A stretch of DNA of 22,085 bases from Clostridiales bacterium (GCA_012729875.1 JAAYCC010000206.1:1-22085); one strand, 5' to 3'; shown: positions 1-8,979, counted from the stretch's first letter. The notes: generated by a model from the sequence alone, not told the origin. Numbers and translations are program-made.

Positions 1-856
1 CCAGCTCACTGAGAGTAGAGGCGCCGCTACGGCACATAACAAGATCCGCAGCCGCCATGATAAGCGGCATATCGTATATGTACTCGCGGATCTCCATACC
101 GTTTTGTTCGGCAGTTTTGACACCGTCCCTGCCCATCTCCTCCAGCATGGTCTTATATCCGCCCTTTCCCGCCGAGTGGATAAGTCCGAAAAAGGGGTTG
201 CCGAGAGCCTTATCAATAAAGCCGACCATCGTCTTGTTCATAAACGCCGCGCCAAGTGAGCCCCAGACCGAGACCACCAGCGGCTTTTCAGGATCTATGC
301 CCAGCTTTTGTCTTGCGGAGGCCTTGTCGTAGTTGCGAAAGTCCTCTCTGACCGGGGTCCCCGTTACGATCACTTTTTCGGGATTTTTGTAATACTGTCT
401 GCTCTCCTCAAAGCCGACGAGTATTTTGTCGGCCGCGCCTGACAGCATCCTTGTTGTGAGTCCCGGCACAGCGTTGCTCTCGTGCACCACCGTGGGAATC
501 CTCATTGAATGCGCGGCTTTGAGAACGGGGTAGCAGACATATCCGCCGGTGCCGATTACGACATCCGGTCTGAATTGCTTAAGAATAGTCTTTGCCTCGG
601 CAGTTGATTTGAAAACATTTCTAACGGTTTTGGCATTGTGTTTAAGTCCCTCAAGGCTGATTTCGCGGCTTATGTTTGTTATATCTACCGTTTTTATATC
701 AAACCCCTCGCGGGGGACCAGCTCCGTCTCCATGTGTCCGGCAGCGCCTATGAAAAGGATCTCACAGTCGGGCATCAGCAGCCTCAGACGCTGTGCCACT
801 CCCACAGCCGGGTTTATATGTCCCGCGGTCCCGCCGCAGGTAAAAAGAAATTTCAT
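1..856 (-). CDS. murG: UDP-N-acetylglucosamine--N-acetylmuramyl-(pentapeptide) pyrophosphoryl-undecaprenol GlcNAc transferase MurG, partial
   Basis: MurG adds GlcNAc to lipid I to make lipid II at the inner face of the membrane. Translating the minus strand from the ATG at 856 gives about 285 residues before the window edge, so the C-terminal fifth or so is missing. The N-terminal glycine-rich loop reads CGGTAGHINPA (residues 7-17), the family's lipid-pyrophosphate signature. A second glycine loop (TGGYV, about residue 105) and HESNAVPG, the usual acceptor-side motif, follow. Near the edge the donor-domain loop CRSGASTLSEL is visible. The ATG overlaps the TGA of ftsW as ATGA, so translation is probably coupled. 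This is the last visible gene of the dcw operon; murC, murB or divIB may lie beyond the edge but cannot be seen. Confidence 0.96.
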   Translation of the reverse strand, partial: MKFLFTCGGTAGHINPAVGVAQRLRLLMPDCEILFIGAAGHMETELVPREGFDIKTVDITNISREISLEGLKHNAKTVRNVFKSTAEAKTILKQFRPDVVIGTGGYVCYPVLKAAHSMRIPTVVHESNAVPGLTTRMLSGAADKILVGFEESRQYYKNPEKVIVTGTPVREDFRNYDKASARQKLGIDPEKPLVVSVWGSLGAAFMNKTMVGFIDKALGNPFFGLIHSAGKGGYKTMLEEMGRDGVKTAEQNGMEIREYIYDMPLIMAAADLVMCRSGASTLSEL

Positions 857-2073
857 TGTTCAGCGCTCCTCTCTTTATTACTACGTTTTGCTGTAGAGCC
901 GCTTTTTCGCTTCACGGTCTTCACGACCGGTATATCTCTGGAGATGCTGAGTATAATCCCCATCTCCGCCATCTGCACCAGAAGAGCCGTGCCGCCGTAG
1001 CTGAAGAACGGGAGCGAAATGCCCGTGCAGGGGACAAGGTTAGTGCAGACGGCCACGTTCAATATCACCTGGATTGCCAGAAGGGACGTAACTCCCGTAC
1101 AGACAAGGAAACTGTATCTGTCCCTGCTGTGGAGGGCTATCCAGTAGCCGCGGATTATGAGCAGGGCAAACAGCGTAAGTATAAGCAGAGCGCCGATGAA
1201 CCCAAGCTCCTCGCAGATTATCGAAAAAATAAAGTCGTTGTGCTCCTCAGGCAGATAGAGGTACTTCTGCCGGCTGTTCCCCAGCCCGAGCCCGTACAGG
1301 CCGCCGCTTCCCACAGCATAGAGAGACTGAACTATCTGGTAGCCGGTGTCGCTCATGTCCTCAAAGGGGTGAAGCCATGCTGTTATTCGTTCTGAGGAGT
1401 ATTCCATGGTGTTTATCAAAACTATGAATATACCTGCTATTCCAATCCCTCCCGCAAGAAACCAGAACATCCTTGCTCCTCCAGCAAACAGCATTATTGC
1501 CCCCAGAAGCAGAATAATGATCGAGGCGGAAAGATGAGGTTCGAGGACAAGCAGGCCGACTATAACGGCAAGAATTATAGCGAAGGGCATTATTCCATAC
1601 TTGATCGTGCCCATGTAATTTCTATACTTGCAGATGAGTACGGAAAACGACAGAATAACCGCCACCTTGGCAATCTCGGAGGGCTGGAGGGTAGTAAACC
1701 CGAGATTTATCCAGCGCTTTGCGCCGTTGACTCTCGTACCGATGACCAGAACCGCCAGAAGCAGAGCAATGGCTATAAAAAGCACAAAAAACGAAAAGCG
1801 TCTGTAAAAGGAGACCGGCAGCCGTGAGCACACATACATCACAGCAACACCCATGACGGCAAAGATAAGCTGCCTTGTAAAGTAATATGTAGCGCTTCCT
1901 CCCGTCTCGTTATTAAGATCATAGTAAGCGCTCGCATAGCTTGCGGAGAGCACCATTATGACTCCTATGCCCAGAAGCAAAAGCGTTACGACGAGAAAAG
2001 GGATGTCCATAGGGCCGCGGGTTATCTTCATGCTTCGTGAATAGTTTCTTATGGTCGTCTGATTTGTCTGCAA
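853..2073 (-). CDS. ftsW: Septal peptidoglycan polymerase, SEDS family (FtsW/SpoVE)
   Basis: This is a SEDS glycosyltransferase that polymerises lipid II at the septum, working with the class B PBP encoded upstream. The product has 406 residues with about ten hydrophobic segments. Conserved loops are GAKRWINLG with LQPSEIAK (about 117-136), LEPHLSAS (187-194), a GYQIVQS...GLGLGNSRQK loop, PEEHNDFIFSIICEELG (275-291) and PFFSYGGTALL. D280 in EEHND corresponds to the catalytic aspartate of the family. The start is taken as TTG because AAGGGGGA lies about 7 bases upstream; the next ATG (residue 15) has no ribosome binding site. The C-terminus is a basic cytoplasmic tail. Sequence alone cannot separate vegetative FtsW from sporulation SpoVE. 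Its place between mraY and murG matches both B. subtilis spoVE and ftsW of other bacteria. Confidence 0.94.
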   Translation of the reverse strand: MQTNQTTIRNYSRSMKITRGPMDIPFLVVTLLLLGIGVIMVLSASYASAYYDLNNETGGSATYYFTRQLIFAVMGVAVMYVCSRLPVSFYRRFSFFVLFIAIALLLAVLVIGTRVNGAKRWINLGFTTLQPSEIAKVAVILSFSVLICKYRNYMGTIKYGIMPFAIILAVIVGLLVLEPHLSASIIILLLGAIMLFAGGARMFWFLAGGIGIAGIFIVLINTMEYSSERITAWLHPFEDMSDTGYQIVQSLYAVGSGGLYGLGLGNSRQKYLYLPEEHNDFIFSIICEELGFIGALLILTLFALLIIRGYWIALHSRDRYSFLVCTGVTSLLAIQVILNVAVCTNLVPCTGISLPFFSYGGTALLVQMAEMGIILSISRDIPVVKTVKRKSGSTAKRSNKERSAEQ

Positions 2074-2106
2074 TCTCGCGTCCCCCTTTTCAATAACAGT
2101 CTTAAT

Positions 2107-3120
2107 CTATGCGCCGAAGCGGTCATATACGCCTATGAACGACAGAACAGCGAAAACCGCGGACACTCCGGTGAACAGTGTAAAGAGTTCTCTCTCGCTC
2201 CACTTTTTTCCCGTCCAGCCGCCCATCTCAAGGTGATGATGGAAGGGCGCCATTTTGAAAACCCTCTTTCCGTGGCTGAGCTTGAAATAGCCGACCTGAA
2301 TAACGTCTGAGAGCGCCTCTATGACATAGAGGATACCGGTGACAAGGATTATAAGGGGCATATCGAAGGCAAACGCCATTCCCGCAACTGCTCCCCCGAG
2401 AAACAGCGAGCCGGTGTCGCCCATGAATATCTTTGCCGGATTGTAGTTATAGACCAGAAATCCCATTAGTCCGCCGACCACAGCCGAAGCGAATACACCC
2501 AGAGACAGGTATTCGATGCCCCAGTAGAACGCTGTTACAGAAAAAAACAGGAAAACGGGGATAGAGGCTCCGGAGGCGAGGCCGTCCACTCCGTCGGTAA
2601 GGTTGACCGCGTTGACAGTGGCAACTATGACGAATATGGCAAAAACATAGAACAGCCACTCGGACATATATAAGGTCACATTGAAAAACGGGACATACAG
2701 ATCGGGAGTGAGGTAACCGAAGCGCCTCATAAGAAATACAAACAGCGCGGCAACTGCCACCTGCAGAACGAACTTTCTGCCCGCTGTAAGACCCAGATTT
2801 TGCTTGTGCTTGAGCTTTTCATAGTCGTCCAGAAAACCAATAGCGCCGAAAGCAAGGGCAAAGACCAGAACATAGATGTGCCCGAATTCCCCTTCCGCCA
2901 TGAGGGTAAAGCCCGCAGTCAGGCAGGCCAGTGTAATACCCGTTATGAACATTACGCCGCCCATGGTGGGCGTTCCCGCCTTGGAGCTGTGCCAGGTAGG
3001 CCCTACTTCGCGGATCTCCTGACCCGCTTTTATCTTTCTGAGCCATGGTACAAGAAACTTTCCAATAAAAACAGTTACTATAAATGAAACAACAAGTGCG
3101 GCAGCAAGCTTTAAAGCCAT
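2107..3120 (-). CDS. mraY: Phospho-N-acetylmuramoyl-pentapeptide transferase MraY
   Basis: MraY is the integral membrane enzyme that transfers phospho-MurNAc-pentapeptide from UDP to undecaprenyl phosphate, giving lipid I. The 337-residue length and about ten membrane segments fit the family. Visible active-site elements are the FLDDY aspartate pair (D98, D99), NLTDGVDG (173-180), NYNPAKIFMGDTGS (225-238) and the MAPFHHHLE histidine triad (H294-H296). An ATG start with GGAGG about 8 bases upstream is clear. It lies 25 bases after murE and 33 bases before ftsW. In most dcw clusters murF and/or murD sit on one or both sides of mraY; neither does here. Confidence 0.97.
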   Translation of the reverse strand: MALKLAAALVVSFIVTVFIGKFLVPWLRKIKAGQEIREVGPTWHSSKAGTPTMGGVMFITGITLACLTAGFTLMAEGEFGHIYVLVFALAFGAIGFLDDYEKLKHKQNLGLTAGRKFVLQVAVAALFVFLMRRFGYLTPDLYVPFFNVTLYMSEWLFYVFAIFVIVATVNAVNLTDGVDGLASGASIPVFLFFSVTAFYWGIEYLSLGVFASAVVGGLMGFLVYNYNPAKIFMGDTGSLFLGGAVAGMAFAFDMPLIILVTGILYVIEALSDVIQVGYFKLSHGKRVFKMAPFHHHLEMGGWTGKKWSERELFTLFTGVSAVFAVLSFIGVYDRFGA

Positions 3121-3145
3121 TGCTTTTTCCTCCGTCCGATACAGC

Positions 3146-4597
3146 TTATCTCTTTGTTTTGCCGAGGTGAGCGGCTACGATTTCTCTCTCGTCCATATGG
3201 TGTTTAGTCTTACCGACGATCTGATATGTCTCGTGACCCTTGCCGGCAAGAATTATAAGGTCGCCCTCCTGATGGTGGTCCATCGCATATTCTATCGCCT
3301 CCACCCTGTCCTCAATGACCGTGTAAAGGCTCTTTGGCCCGGAGACGCCCTTGAGTATGTCCTCAATAATCTCCGAGGGCCTCTCGGTGCGCGGATTGTC
3401 CGAGGTTATTATAACAAAATCGGCAAGCTCCGTTGCGATTTTTCCCATTATGGGCCTCTTTGCCCTGTCCCTGTCTCCGCCGCAGCCGAACAGAACGACG
3501 ACTCTGCCGTTTGCGACCTCCTTCATCGACAGGATGACGTTTTCCAGAGCGTCAGGCGTGTGGGCATAGTCAATGAGTATAGTATAGTCCTCCGGTGTGG
3601 GGACGACCTCCATCCTGCCCTTGACACCGACCGCGGTTTTAAGGGACTCACATGCGTCATAGAGGCCTATACCCACAAGCTGGGCCCCTGCAAGTACAGA
3701 CATGGCGTTGTAGACAGAGAATCTTCCGGGTATCCCGAGACTCACCCATTCAATGCTATCCCCTGACAGGGCGCAGAATTTGACGTTTGACGGAGAGAGA
3801 CGAATATCCTTTGCAATAAGGTCCGCCTCCAACTTTGTCTCGGAGTAGGTCATGACCGGGCATTTTGCTCTTTCGCGCATATATCCGCCCCACTCGTCGT
3901 CAATATTAATAGCAGCCTTATCACAGCGTTCAAACAGCTTTGCCTTTTCGCCCGCATATTCCTCCATGGTTTTGTGGAAATCCAGATGATCCTGTGTGAG
4001 GTTTGTAAATACGGCAGTCTCAAAGTGGATCCCTGCGACTCTGTCCAGAGCCAGCGAGTGGGATGAGACCTCCATGACGACGTATCTGCATCCGGCGTCC
4101 GCCATCTCACGCAGAAGCTTCTGTAGCTCATAGGATTCCGGCGTGGTGCGCTCCGTGGGAATTATGCGGCTGCCGATTAAATTCTGTATTGTGCCGATAA
4201 GACCCACCTTACAGTCCAGGCAATCCTCAATAACATGCTTTAACAGCATAGTCGTTGTTGTCTTCCCGTTGGTGCCGGTGACGCCCACCATCTTCATCTT
4301 TGATGCCGGGTCCCCGAAATAGTTCCTGGAGAGCAGCGCAAGCGCAAGCCTCGAATCCTTTACCAATATATAGGGCATATCGGATCCAGGTTTTTCCTCG
4401 CAGACTACAGCTGCAGCGCCTCTTTCGGCGGCCGCAGCGATATACTTGTGGCCGTCGCTCTCAAAGCCCCTTACCGCCACAAACAGATCCCCTTGCTTTG
4501 TGCTGCGGGAATCATAGCTTATGTCCCCGATCACAGTTCCGGGATCGGCGTTTATTTCAAGAGTTTCCACACCTTTTAGCAGCTTGCTTAGTTCCAT
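3146..4597 (-). CDS. murE: UDP-N-acetylmuramoyl-tripeptide synthetase MurE, meso-diaminopimelate type
   Basis: This cytoplasmic Mur ligase adds the third stem-peptide residue to UDP-MurNAc-L-Ala-D-Glu using ATP. The protein has 483 residues. Domain 1 (1-95) binds the UDP sugar. The central ATPase domain carries GTNGKTT (108-114), EVSSHSL, and YAGEKAKLF, in which K218 sits at the carbamylated-lysine position. The C-terminal domain has DYAHTPDAL, GCGGDRDRAKRP and DNPRTERP (400-407). DNPR (D400-R403) is the known determinant for meso-diaminopimelate, so this cell wall is predicted to be A1-gamma type. The ATG follows GAGGGAG about 5 bases upstream and lies 13 bases after the PBP gene. It is directly followed by mraY rather than murF. 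Confidence 0.97.
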   Translation of the reverse strand: MELSKLLKGVETLEINADPGTVIGDISYDSRSTKQGDLFVAVRGFESDGHKYIAAAAERGAAAVVCEEKPGSDMPYILVKDSRLALALLSRNYFGDPASKMKMVGVTGTNGKTTTTMLLKHVIEDCLDCKVGLIGTIQNLIGSRIIPTERTTPESYELQKLLREMADAGCRYVVMEVSSHSLALDRVAGIHFETAVFTNLTQDHLDFHKTMEEYAGEKAKLFERCDKAAINIDDEWGGYMRERAKCPVMTYSETKLEADLIAKDIRLSPSNVKFCALSGDSIEWVSLGIPGRFSVYNAMSVLAGAQLVGIGLYDACESLKTAVGVKGRMEVVPTPEDYTILIDYAHTPDALENVILSMKEVANGRVVVLFGCGGDRDRAKRPIMGKIATELADFVIITSDNPRTERPSEIIEDILKGVSGPKSLYTVIEDRVEAIEYAMDHHQEGDLIILAGKGHETYQIVGKTKHHMDEREIVAAHLGKTKR

Positions 4598-4610
4598 TTT
4601 CTCTCCCTCT

Positions 4611-6950
4611 TTAGAATCGTCCCTGATTGGCCAGGTCTATGATTGTGACGTTAATGACGGTGCCGTGCTCGACCTGAGTTCCGGCCTTGACGCTCTGGTT
4701 GGTAACGACAAGAGAACCTGAGTCGCTTATTGCGCCTGAAGTCCTGACAAACAGAGCTATACTGCCGAGCTGCTGTCTTGCCACGCTGTATGACATCCCC
4801 GTGAGGTCGGGTACAGTTTCCAAAGATGTCGACGGCTTCTCGTCACAGTAGATTATAACCTGACTGTTTGCAGCTATTACACTGTTTGCAGCCGGAAGCT
4901 GATCTGTGACCGTTCCTCCAGTACCGATCACTCTGTAGGTAAAGCCGGCTTTTGTAACGGCCGCCTGCGCATCCGCAAGGCTCATACCCGCTATGTCCGG
5001 CACTGAGCGGTCAATCTGTTTTTGGTCATCGTCATTGTATTGGGGCTCATATCCCATATACGGAAGAATATCCGCCATCATTTTTCCAACTGTCGGCGCG
5101 CACATCTGCCCGCCGCCTACAAGTACCCCGCATGAGCTGCTTGGGTTATCCAAAAGAGTGAGTATAGCTATCTTAGGGTCGTCCATAGGTGCAACGCCGA
5201 TGAATGAAACTATGTACTCATCGTCTCCTGTCTCTACCTGCTTGCTGACTTTTTCCGAAGTTCCCGTCTTTCCGCCGATGCGGTATCCCGCAACATAGGC
5301 GTTTTTACCGGTCCCTTCTTTTTTGTCGCAGACCACCTGCTCAAGCATCCCGCAGACCGTCGCGCTGGTCTCCTCGCTGACGACCTGTCTTACAACCTTC
5401 GGTTCTGTAGTGGAGATGGCATTACCTTCTGAGTCAAGGGTAGACTTTATTAGATATGGCTCCATAAGATAGCCGCCGTTACAGCAGGCGGAAACCGCCG
5501 TTATGAGCTGAATCGGCGTAATATTGAAGGTCTGCCCAAATGATGCAGCGGCCAGAGAGGACTTGTTGAGGTCATTCGTAAAGTAGTCGTGCGGCCACCA
5601 AATACTGCTTCCCTCACCCAACAGGTCTATACCTGTTTTGCCGTGCAGATACTCGCTTCCATCTTCAGAGGCTTTGAAAAAGCCAAAATTCTCACAGTAT
5701 TCATAAAACTTCTTGGCTCCGACCTGCAGGCCGATCTTTACAAAAGCCACGTTGCAGGAATGCTGCAGGGCCTGTGTCAGCGTCTGGGAGCCGTGTCCCT
5801 GCCTCTTCCAGCATTTGACGGGATCGTCACGGCCGGTGACATCAATTGAACCGCCGCAGTAAAAACTGTCCTCCGGACTTACAACACCCTCGTTCAAAGC
5901 CATTGCAAGGGTTATGATTTTGAAGGTGGAGCCCGGCTCGTATGTATCGCTTATGGCTTTATTGCGCCACTGCAGCTGCTGCGCATCGAAAAGGAGCTTG
6001 GCTTTAGCCTCCTCGTCCTGCTCGGCATCTATCTTCTGCTGCACCTCACTGCTGACTGTTTGATAGTCATTCAGGTCAAAGTTACCTAAACTGACCATAC
6101 CGAGTATAGCACCCGTGTCAACATCCATGGCGATCGCCGCGGCACCGTTTTTGACATCATAGTCCAAAACGGCCTGCTCCAGATGCTTTTCCATGTAGTA
6201 CTGTATAGTGGAATCCAAAGTCAAAACAAGGCCTTCGCCGTCTTTGGAGTCGTAGTAGTATTCATAGTCCTCCAGCAGCATCTCCGTACCGACAGCATTT
6301 GCCAGACGGACTTTCCTGCCATTGATTCCGGTCAGGACGTCGTCATATTTGGCCTCGATGCCTGCCAGTCCGTCATCGTCGTTGCCCACAAAGCCGATGA
6401 CCTGTGCAGCCAGAGTACTGTATGGGTAGTACCTTTTGCTGGTATCCTCAAGTCTAACGCCCACAAGATCGTATTCTGTCTTGAAATCACGGACAGCGTC
6501 GGACACCTCCGGCTCGACCTTGAGCGCCAGTGTCTGATACCACGTTTTGGACTTGCCCATTTTCTCAAGAATATCGGCTGATTTAATATCCAGAATCTCA
6601 GCGAGCTTGTCGGCAATGAACGAGTGGGTTATGCCCTTTTTTTCGTCTACGTCATACTTGTCTATCTCAACAGGGCTGATATATACATTGTAGACACTGG
6701 CGCTCATGGCCAGAATCTTCATGTTAGTGTCATATATCGTACCCCTCTCCGCTGTCACCGTTGTATCGCGAAGCTGACCCTCAACAGCGGCGGTCTCATA
6801 AAAATCATGGTCTAATATCTGCAGTTTCAGCAGACGCAGACCCAGTACTGAAAATGCAACTATGCCGCACACTATAGCCAGAATAAGTGTGCGGCGAAGC
6901 ATCATAGAATTTGGAGTCTCGGGATTATTTCCCCTGGTTTTTCCCGCCAT
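4611..6950 (-). CDS. Class B penicillin-binding protein, peptidoglycan D,D-transpeptidase (FtsI/PBP2B/SpoVD type) with two PASTA domains
   Basis: This is a membrane-anchored transpeptidase that crosslinks septal peptidoglycan with FtsW. The 779-residue product has a short cytoplasmic N-terminus, one membrane span (about 21-41), a PBP dimerisation region beginning AERGTIYD (67-74), and a transpeptidase domain. The three catalytic motifs are STFK (S341, K344), SCN (398-400) and KTGTS (561-565). Two PASTA domains follow: about 649-704 (starting VPDIAGMSL) and 713-772 (starting VPDLTGMSY). ATG with GGGGGGAG just upstream sets the start. B. subtilis has both pbpB (two PASTA) and spoVD (one PASTA) in this location; here there is a single gene, closer to PBP2B in PASTA number. 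It could be annotated either spoVD or ftsI, so no symbol is assigned. Confidence 0.95.
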   Translation of the reverse strand: MAGKTRGNNPETPNSMMLRRTLILAIVCGIVAFSVLGLRLLKLQILDHDFYETAAVEGQLRDTTVTAERGTIYDTNMKILAMSASVYNVYISPVEIDKYDVDEKKGITHSFIADKLAEILDIKSADILEKMGKSKTWYQTLALKVEPEVSDAVRDFKTEYDLVGVRLEDTSKRYYPYSTLAAQVIGFVGNDDDGLAGIEAKYDDVLTGINGRKVRLANAVGTEMLLEDYEYYYDSKDGEGLVLTLDSTIQYYMEKHLEQAVLDYDVKNGAAAIAMDVDTGAILGMVSLGNFDLNDYQTVSSEVQQKIDAEQDEEAKAKLLFDAQQLQWRNKAISDTYEPGSTFKIITLAMALNEGVVSPEDSFYCGGSIDVTGRDDPVKCWKRQGHGSQTLTQALQHSCNVAFVKIGLQVGAKKFYEYCENFGFFKASEDGSEYLHGKTGIDLLGEGSSIWWPHDYFTNDLNKSSLAAASFGQTFNITPIQLITAVSACCNGGYLMEPYLIKSTLDSEGNAISTTEPKVVRQVVSEETSATVCGMLEQVVCDKKEGTGKNAYVAGYRIGGKTGTSEKVSKQVETGDDEYIVSFIGVAPMDDPKIAILTLLDNPSSSCGVLVGGGQMCAPTVGKMMADILPYMGYEPQYNDDDQKQIDRSVPDIAGMSLADAQAAVTKAGFTYRVIGTGGTVTDQLPAANSVIAANSQVIIYCDEKPSTSLETVPDLTGMSYSVARQQLGSIALFVRTSGAISDSGSLVVTNQSVKAGTQVEHGTVINVTIIDLANQGRF

Positions 6951-6995
6951 CTGTCTCCCCCCATAGGTACGGCTTTATAAATAATACTCGCGGAG

Positions 6996-7538
6996 CTATC
7001 CAAAATATTCCCCTATGGATGCGAGCATATCTAATAACCTGTCAAGCGGACCCTTTTCATCATCGGCCCCCTCAATAACAACAGCCTTGTCCGGAACGGA
7101 GCTGTTGAGATAAAATATCTGTTCGTCTCTGGGTCTCTGCATACCCAGAACCGAGGTGGCGTAATCCTCTATCTCCGTCATGTTGAAAACGCTCTCGTAA
7201 TCGATAAGCAGCCTCGTCTGCTCTACCTCAAGGTCGGAGAGCTGCTGCTCCAGAGCGACGGCCTTATCGGACAATGCGGTAAACTGTATTCTCGCCATAA
7301 GCATAAATACAAGCAGCACGGCCGAACACAGCAGCCCGATTACCGCCACAGGCGACAGTGCCTGGCTGTTTTTGACCCTTGTGCGGGCCGCCGTCTGTTC
7401 TTCGACTGCAGGAGGGGCTGGGATGACTACCCTGCGTTCCTCTTCGCGGCCGGGATATCCGCCGATATCGGGCGCTGCGGTTCCGCCGATATAGCTTGTC
7501 CCATAAAAGGACATCTTTGCGTAATCGTATTGTGCCAT
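6996..7538 (-). CDS. ftsL: Cell division protein FtsL-like (bitopic, septum-forming initiator/DivIC-like fold)
   Basis: This is a small bitopic division protein thought to hold the FtsW-PBP complex at the septum together with DivIB/DivIC. The predicted 180 residues comprise a Gly/Pro-rich cytoplasmic N-terminus of about 58 residues, one membrane span (about 61-83), an extracytoplasmic coiled coil with LEQQLSDLEVEQTRL (96-110), and YATSVLGMQRP (126-136), a pattern shared by FtsL and DivIC. The start is the ATG at 7538, which has AAGGGGGAG 5 bases upstream and lies 22 bases after rsmH. A longer open frame to 7613 exists but would overlap rsmH and lacks a ribosome site. Identity rests on position between rsmH and the PBP gene plus topology, since FtsL sequences diverge strongly. 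Confidence 0.85.
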   Translation of the reverse strand: MAQYDYAKMSFYGTSYIGGTAAPDIGGYPGREEERRVVIPAPPAVEEQTAARTRVKNSQALSPVAVIGLLCSAVLLVFMLMARIQFTALSDKAVALEQQLSDLEVEQTRLLIDYESVFNMTEIEDYATSVLGMQRPRDEQIFYLNSSVPDKAVVIEGADDEKGPLDRLLDMLASIGEYFG

Positions 7539-7560
7539 TTTCGCTCCCCCTTTCGTAGGG

Positions 7561-8493
7561 TCATACCCTCTCCGCGACGCGCAGCTTTGCGCTCCGCGAA
7601 CGTGGATTAACACTTATTTCGTCCGCTTCAGGCAGTATGGGCCTGCGTGTAACGCTCTTAAGCGTCTGCTCAAATCCGCAGACGCAGACCGGAAAATCAC
7701 GCGGGCAGGTGCAACCGTTCTCCCTTGATGCGATAGCGTTTTTGACTATTCTGTCCTCCAGTGAGTGAAAGCTTATAACCGCCAGTCTGCCGCCGGTGTT
7801 CAGCCTGTCCGCAGCCGTGGAAAGCACCTGTGATATAGCTTCCAGCTCGTCGTTGACCGCTATTCTAATAGCCTGAAAGCTGCGCTTAGCGGGGTGCTGC
7901 TTCTCCCGGAGGGCCGACGCGGGCATAGCGCTTTTAATAATACCGACGAGTTCAAGAGTGGTCTCAATCTTCTTATTCTGCCGGTATCTCGTTATCTCCT
8001 CGGCAATGCGCGGCGCATAGCGCTCTTCGCCGAAATCGTAGAGTATTCGTTTGATTTTATCCTTCGGCCAGCTGTTGACGATGTCCGAAGCGGTGATCGG
8101 GTCATCCCGATCCATCCTCATATCCAGCGGCGCGTCCGCCATATACGAAAAGCCGCGCTCAGACTCGTCGAGCTGCGGAGACGAAACTCCGAGGTCAAAG
8201 AGCATACCGTCCACCTTGTCTATCCCAAGGCCGTCCAGAACAGCCTCCATGTCGCGGAAGTTTCCGTGGACAAGGCTTATCCTGTCCATAAACGGTTTAA
8301 GCCTTTCCCCTGAGCGCTCCAGGGCTTTTGAGTCCCTGTCTATAGCAATGAGCCTGCCGCCGGAAAGTCTCGACGCTATCTCATATGAGTGCCCGCCCAT
8401 ACCGAGTGTGGCATCCACATATATACCGCCGGGCTTTATATTGAGGCTCTCGATGCATTCTTTAAGCATAACGGAATAGTGTGAGTATTCCAT
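7561..8493 (-). CDS. rsmH: 16S rRNA (cytosine(1402)-N(4))-methyltransferase RsmH (MraW)
   Basis: RsmH is a SAM-dependent methyltransferase that modifies C1402 in the ribosomal P-site of 16S rRNA and is conserved at the front of the dcw cluster. The 310-residue protein has the SAM-binding motif DATLGMGGH (27-35), IDRD (51-54), and the family signature DLGVSSPQLD (100-109) followed by GFSY and PLDMRMD. The usual C-terminal ISFHSLEDRIVK, a Cys-rich CTCPRDFPVCVCGF segment and a basic tail with NPRSRSAKLRVAER are also present. Its ATG overlaps the mraZ TGA as ATGA, with GGAGG about 13 bases upstream inside mraZ, so coupling to mraZ translation is likely. Confidence 0.97.
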   Translation of the reverse strand: MEYSHYSVMLKECIESLNIKPGGIYVDATLGMGGHSYEIASRLSGGRLIAIDRDSKALERSGERLKPFMDRISLVHGNFRDMEAVLDGLGIDKVDGMLFDLGVSSPQLDESERGFSYMADAPLDMRMDRDDPITASDIVNSWPKDKIKRILYDFGEERYAPRIAEEITRYRQNKKIETTLELVGIIKSAMPASALREKQHPAKRSFQAIRIAVNDELEAISQVLSTAADRLNTGGRLAVISFHSLEDRIVKNAIASRENGCTCPRDFPVCVCGFEQTLKSVTRRPILPEADEISVNPRSRSAKLRVAERV

Positions 8494-8909
8494 CAGAAGT
8501 CAAGCTCCTCCATAACCGCCGCGATGTTCTCCGGCGTCATCTCAATCCTGTTGATCTCGTTCCAGTTTTCGCTGTCCCAAAACTCGGCATGATTGTTGCT
8601 GCCGACAATGGTCACGTTTTTGGTGAGTCCCGCATATTCGCGCAGGTTCTGCGGAATCAGTATTCTGCCCTGCGCGTCCATCTCGCACTTTGCCGCATAG
8701 GCAAAAAGAGGGCGCATTTTGCGCTGCTTTACATAGGGCATTTCATCAACTTTGTCTGTAAAACTCTGCCAGTTTTCGGCTGAGTAGGCCGCGAGACACT
8801 TATCCATGGAGAGGGTCACATAAAAGACGTTGCCGAGCTCCTCACGCAAACGCGCGGGAATCGAAAGACGTCCCTTTGAATCCAGATTGTGCTGAAATTC
8901 GCCAGTCAA
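8493..8909 (-). CDS. mraZ: Transcriptional regulator MraZ
   Basis: MraZ is an AbrB-fold DNA-binding protein forming ring-shaped oligomers and acting on the dcw operon promoter. The 138-residue product has the two characteristic DxxxR motifs in LDSKGRLSIPARLR (D10, R14) and MDAQGRILIPQNLR (D78, R82), one in each half of the tandem fold. The start is TTG at 8909, with GGGAGGGG about 6 bases upstream and an N-terminus TGEFQHNLD that matches the family. No ATG is available nearby. It is the first gene of the dcw operon, and repeat boxes suited to MraZ lie in its own leader (8980-9036), so negative autoregulation is the natural inference. Confidence 0.96.
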   Translation of the reverse strand: MTGEFQHNLDSKGRLSIPARLREELGNVFYVTLSMDKCLAAYSAENWQSFTDKVDEMPYVKQRKMRPLFAYAAKCEMDAQGRILIPQNLREYAGLTKNVTIVGSNNHAEFWDSENWNEINRIEMTPENIAAVMEELDF

Positions 8910-8979
8910 GTGCTGCCCCTCCCTCGTATTATTTGTGTGTTTTCATTCCGCAATCGGCAAGGTTTATATAGGCAGTATC

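Noticed and set aside
856..1395. 179-codon plus-strand frame opposite ftsW
   Set aside because: It is antisense to ftsW, with a product rich in charged residues and no family resemblance.
3167..3766. 199-codon plus-strand frame opposite murE
   Set aside because: It is antisense to a clear murE; the composition follows from codon use on the other strand and there is no ribosome site.
7539..7613. 25-residue N-terminal extension of FtsL
   Set aside because: It would overlap the end of rsmH and read through the AAGGGGGAG ribosome site of the ATG at 7538.
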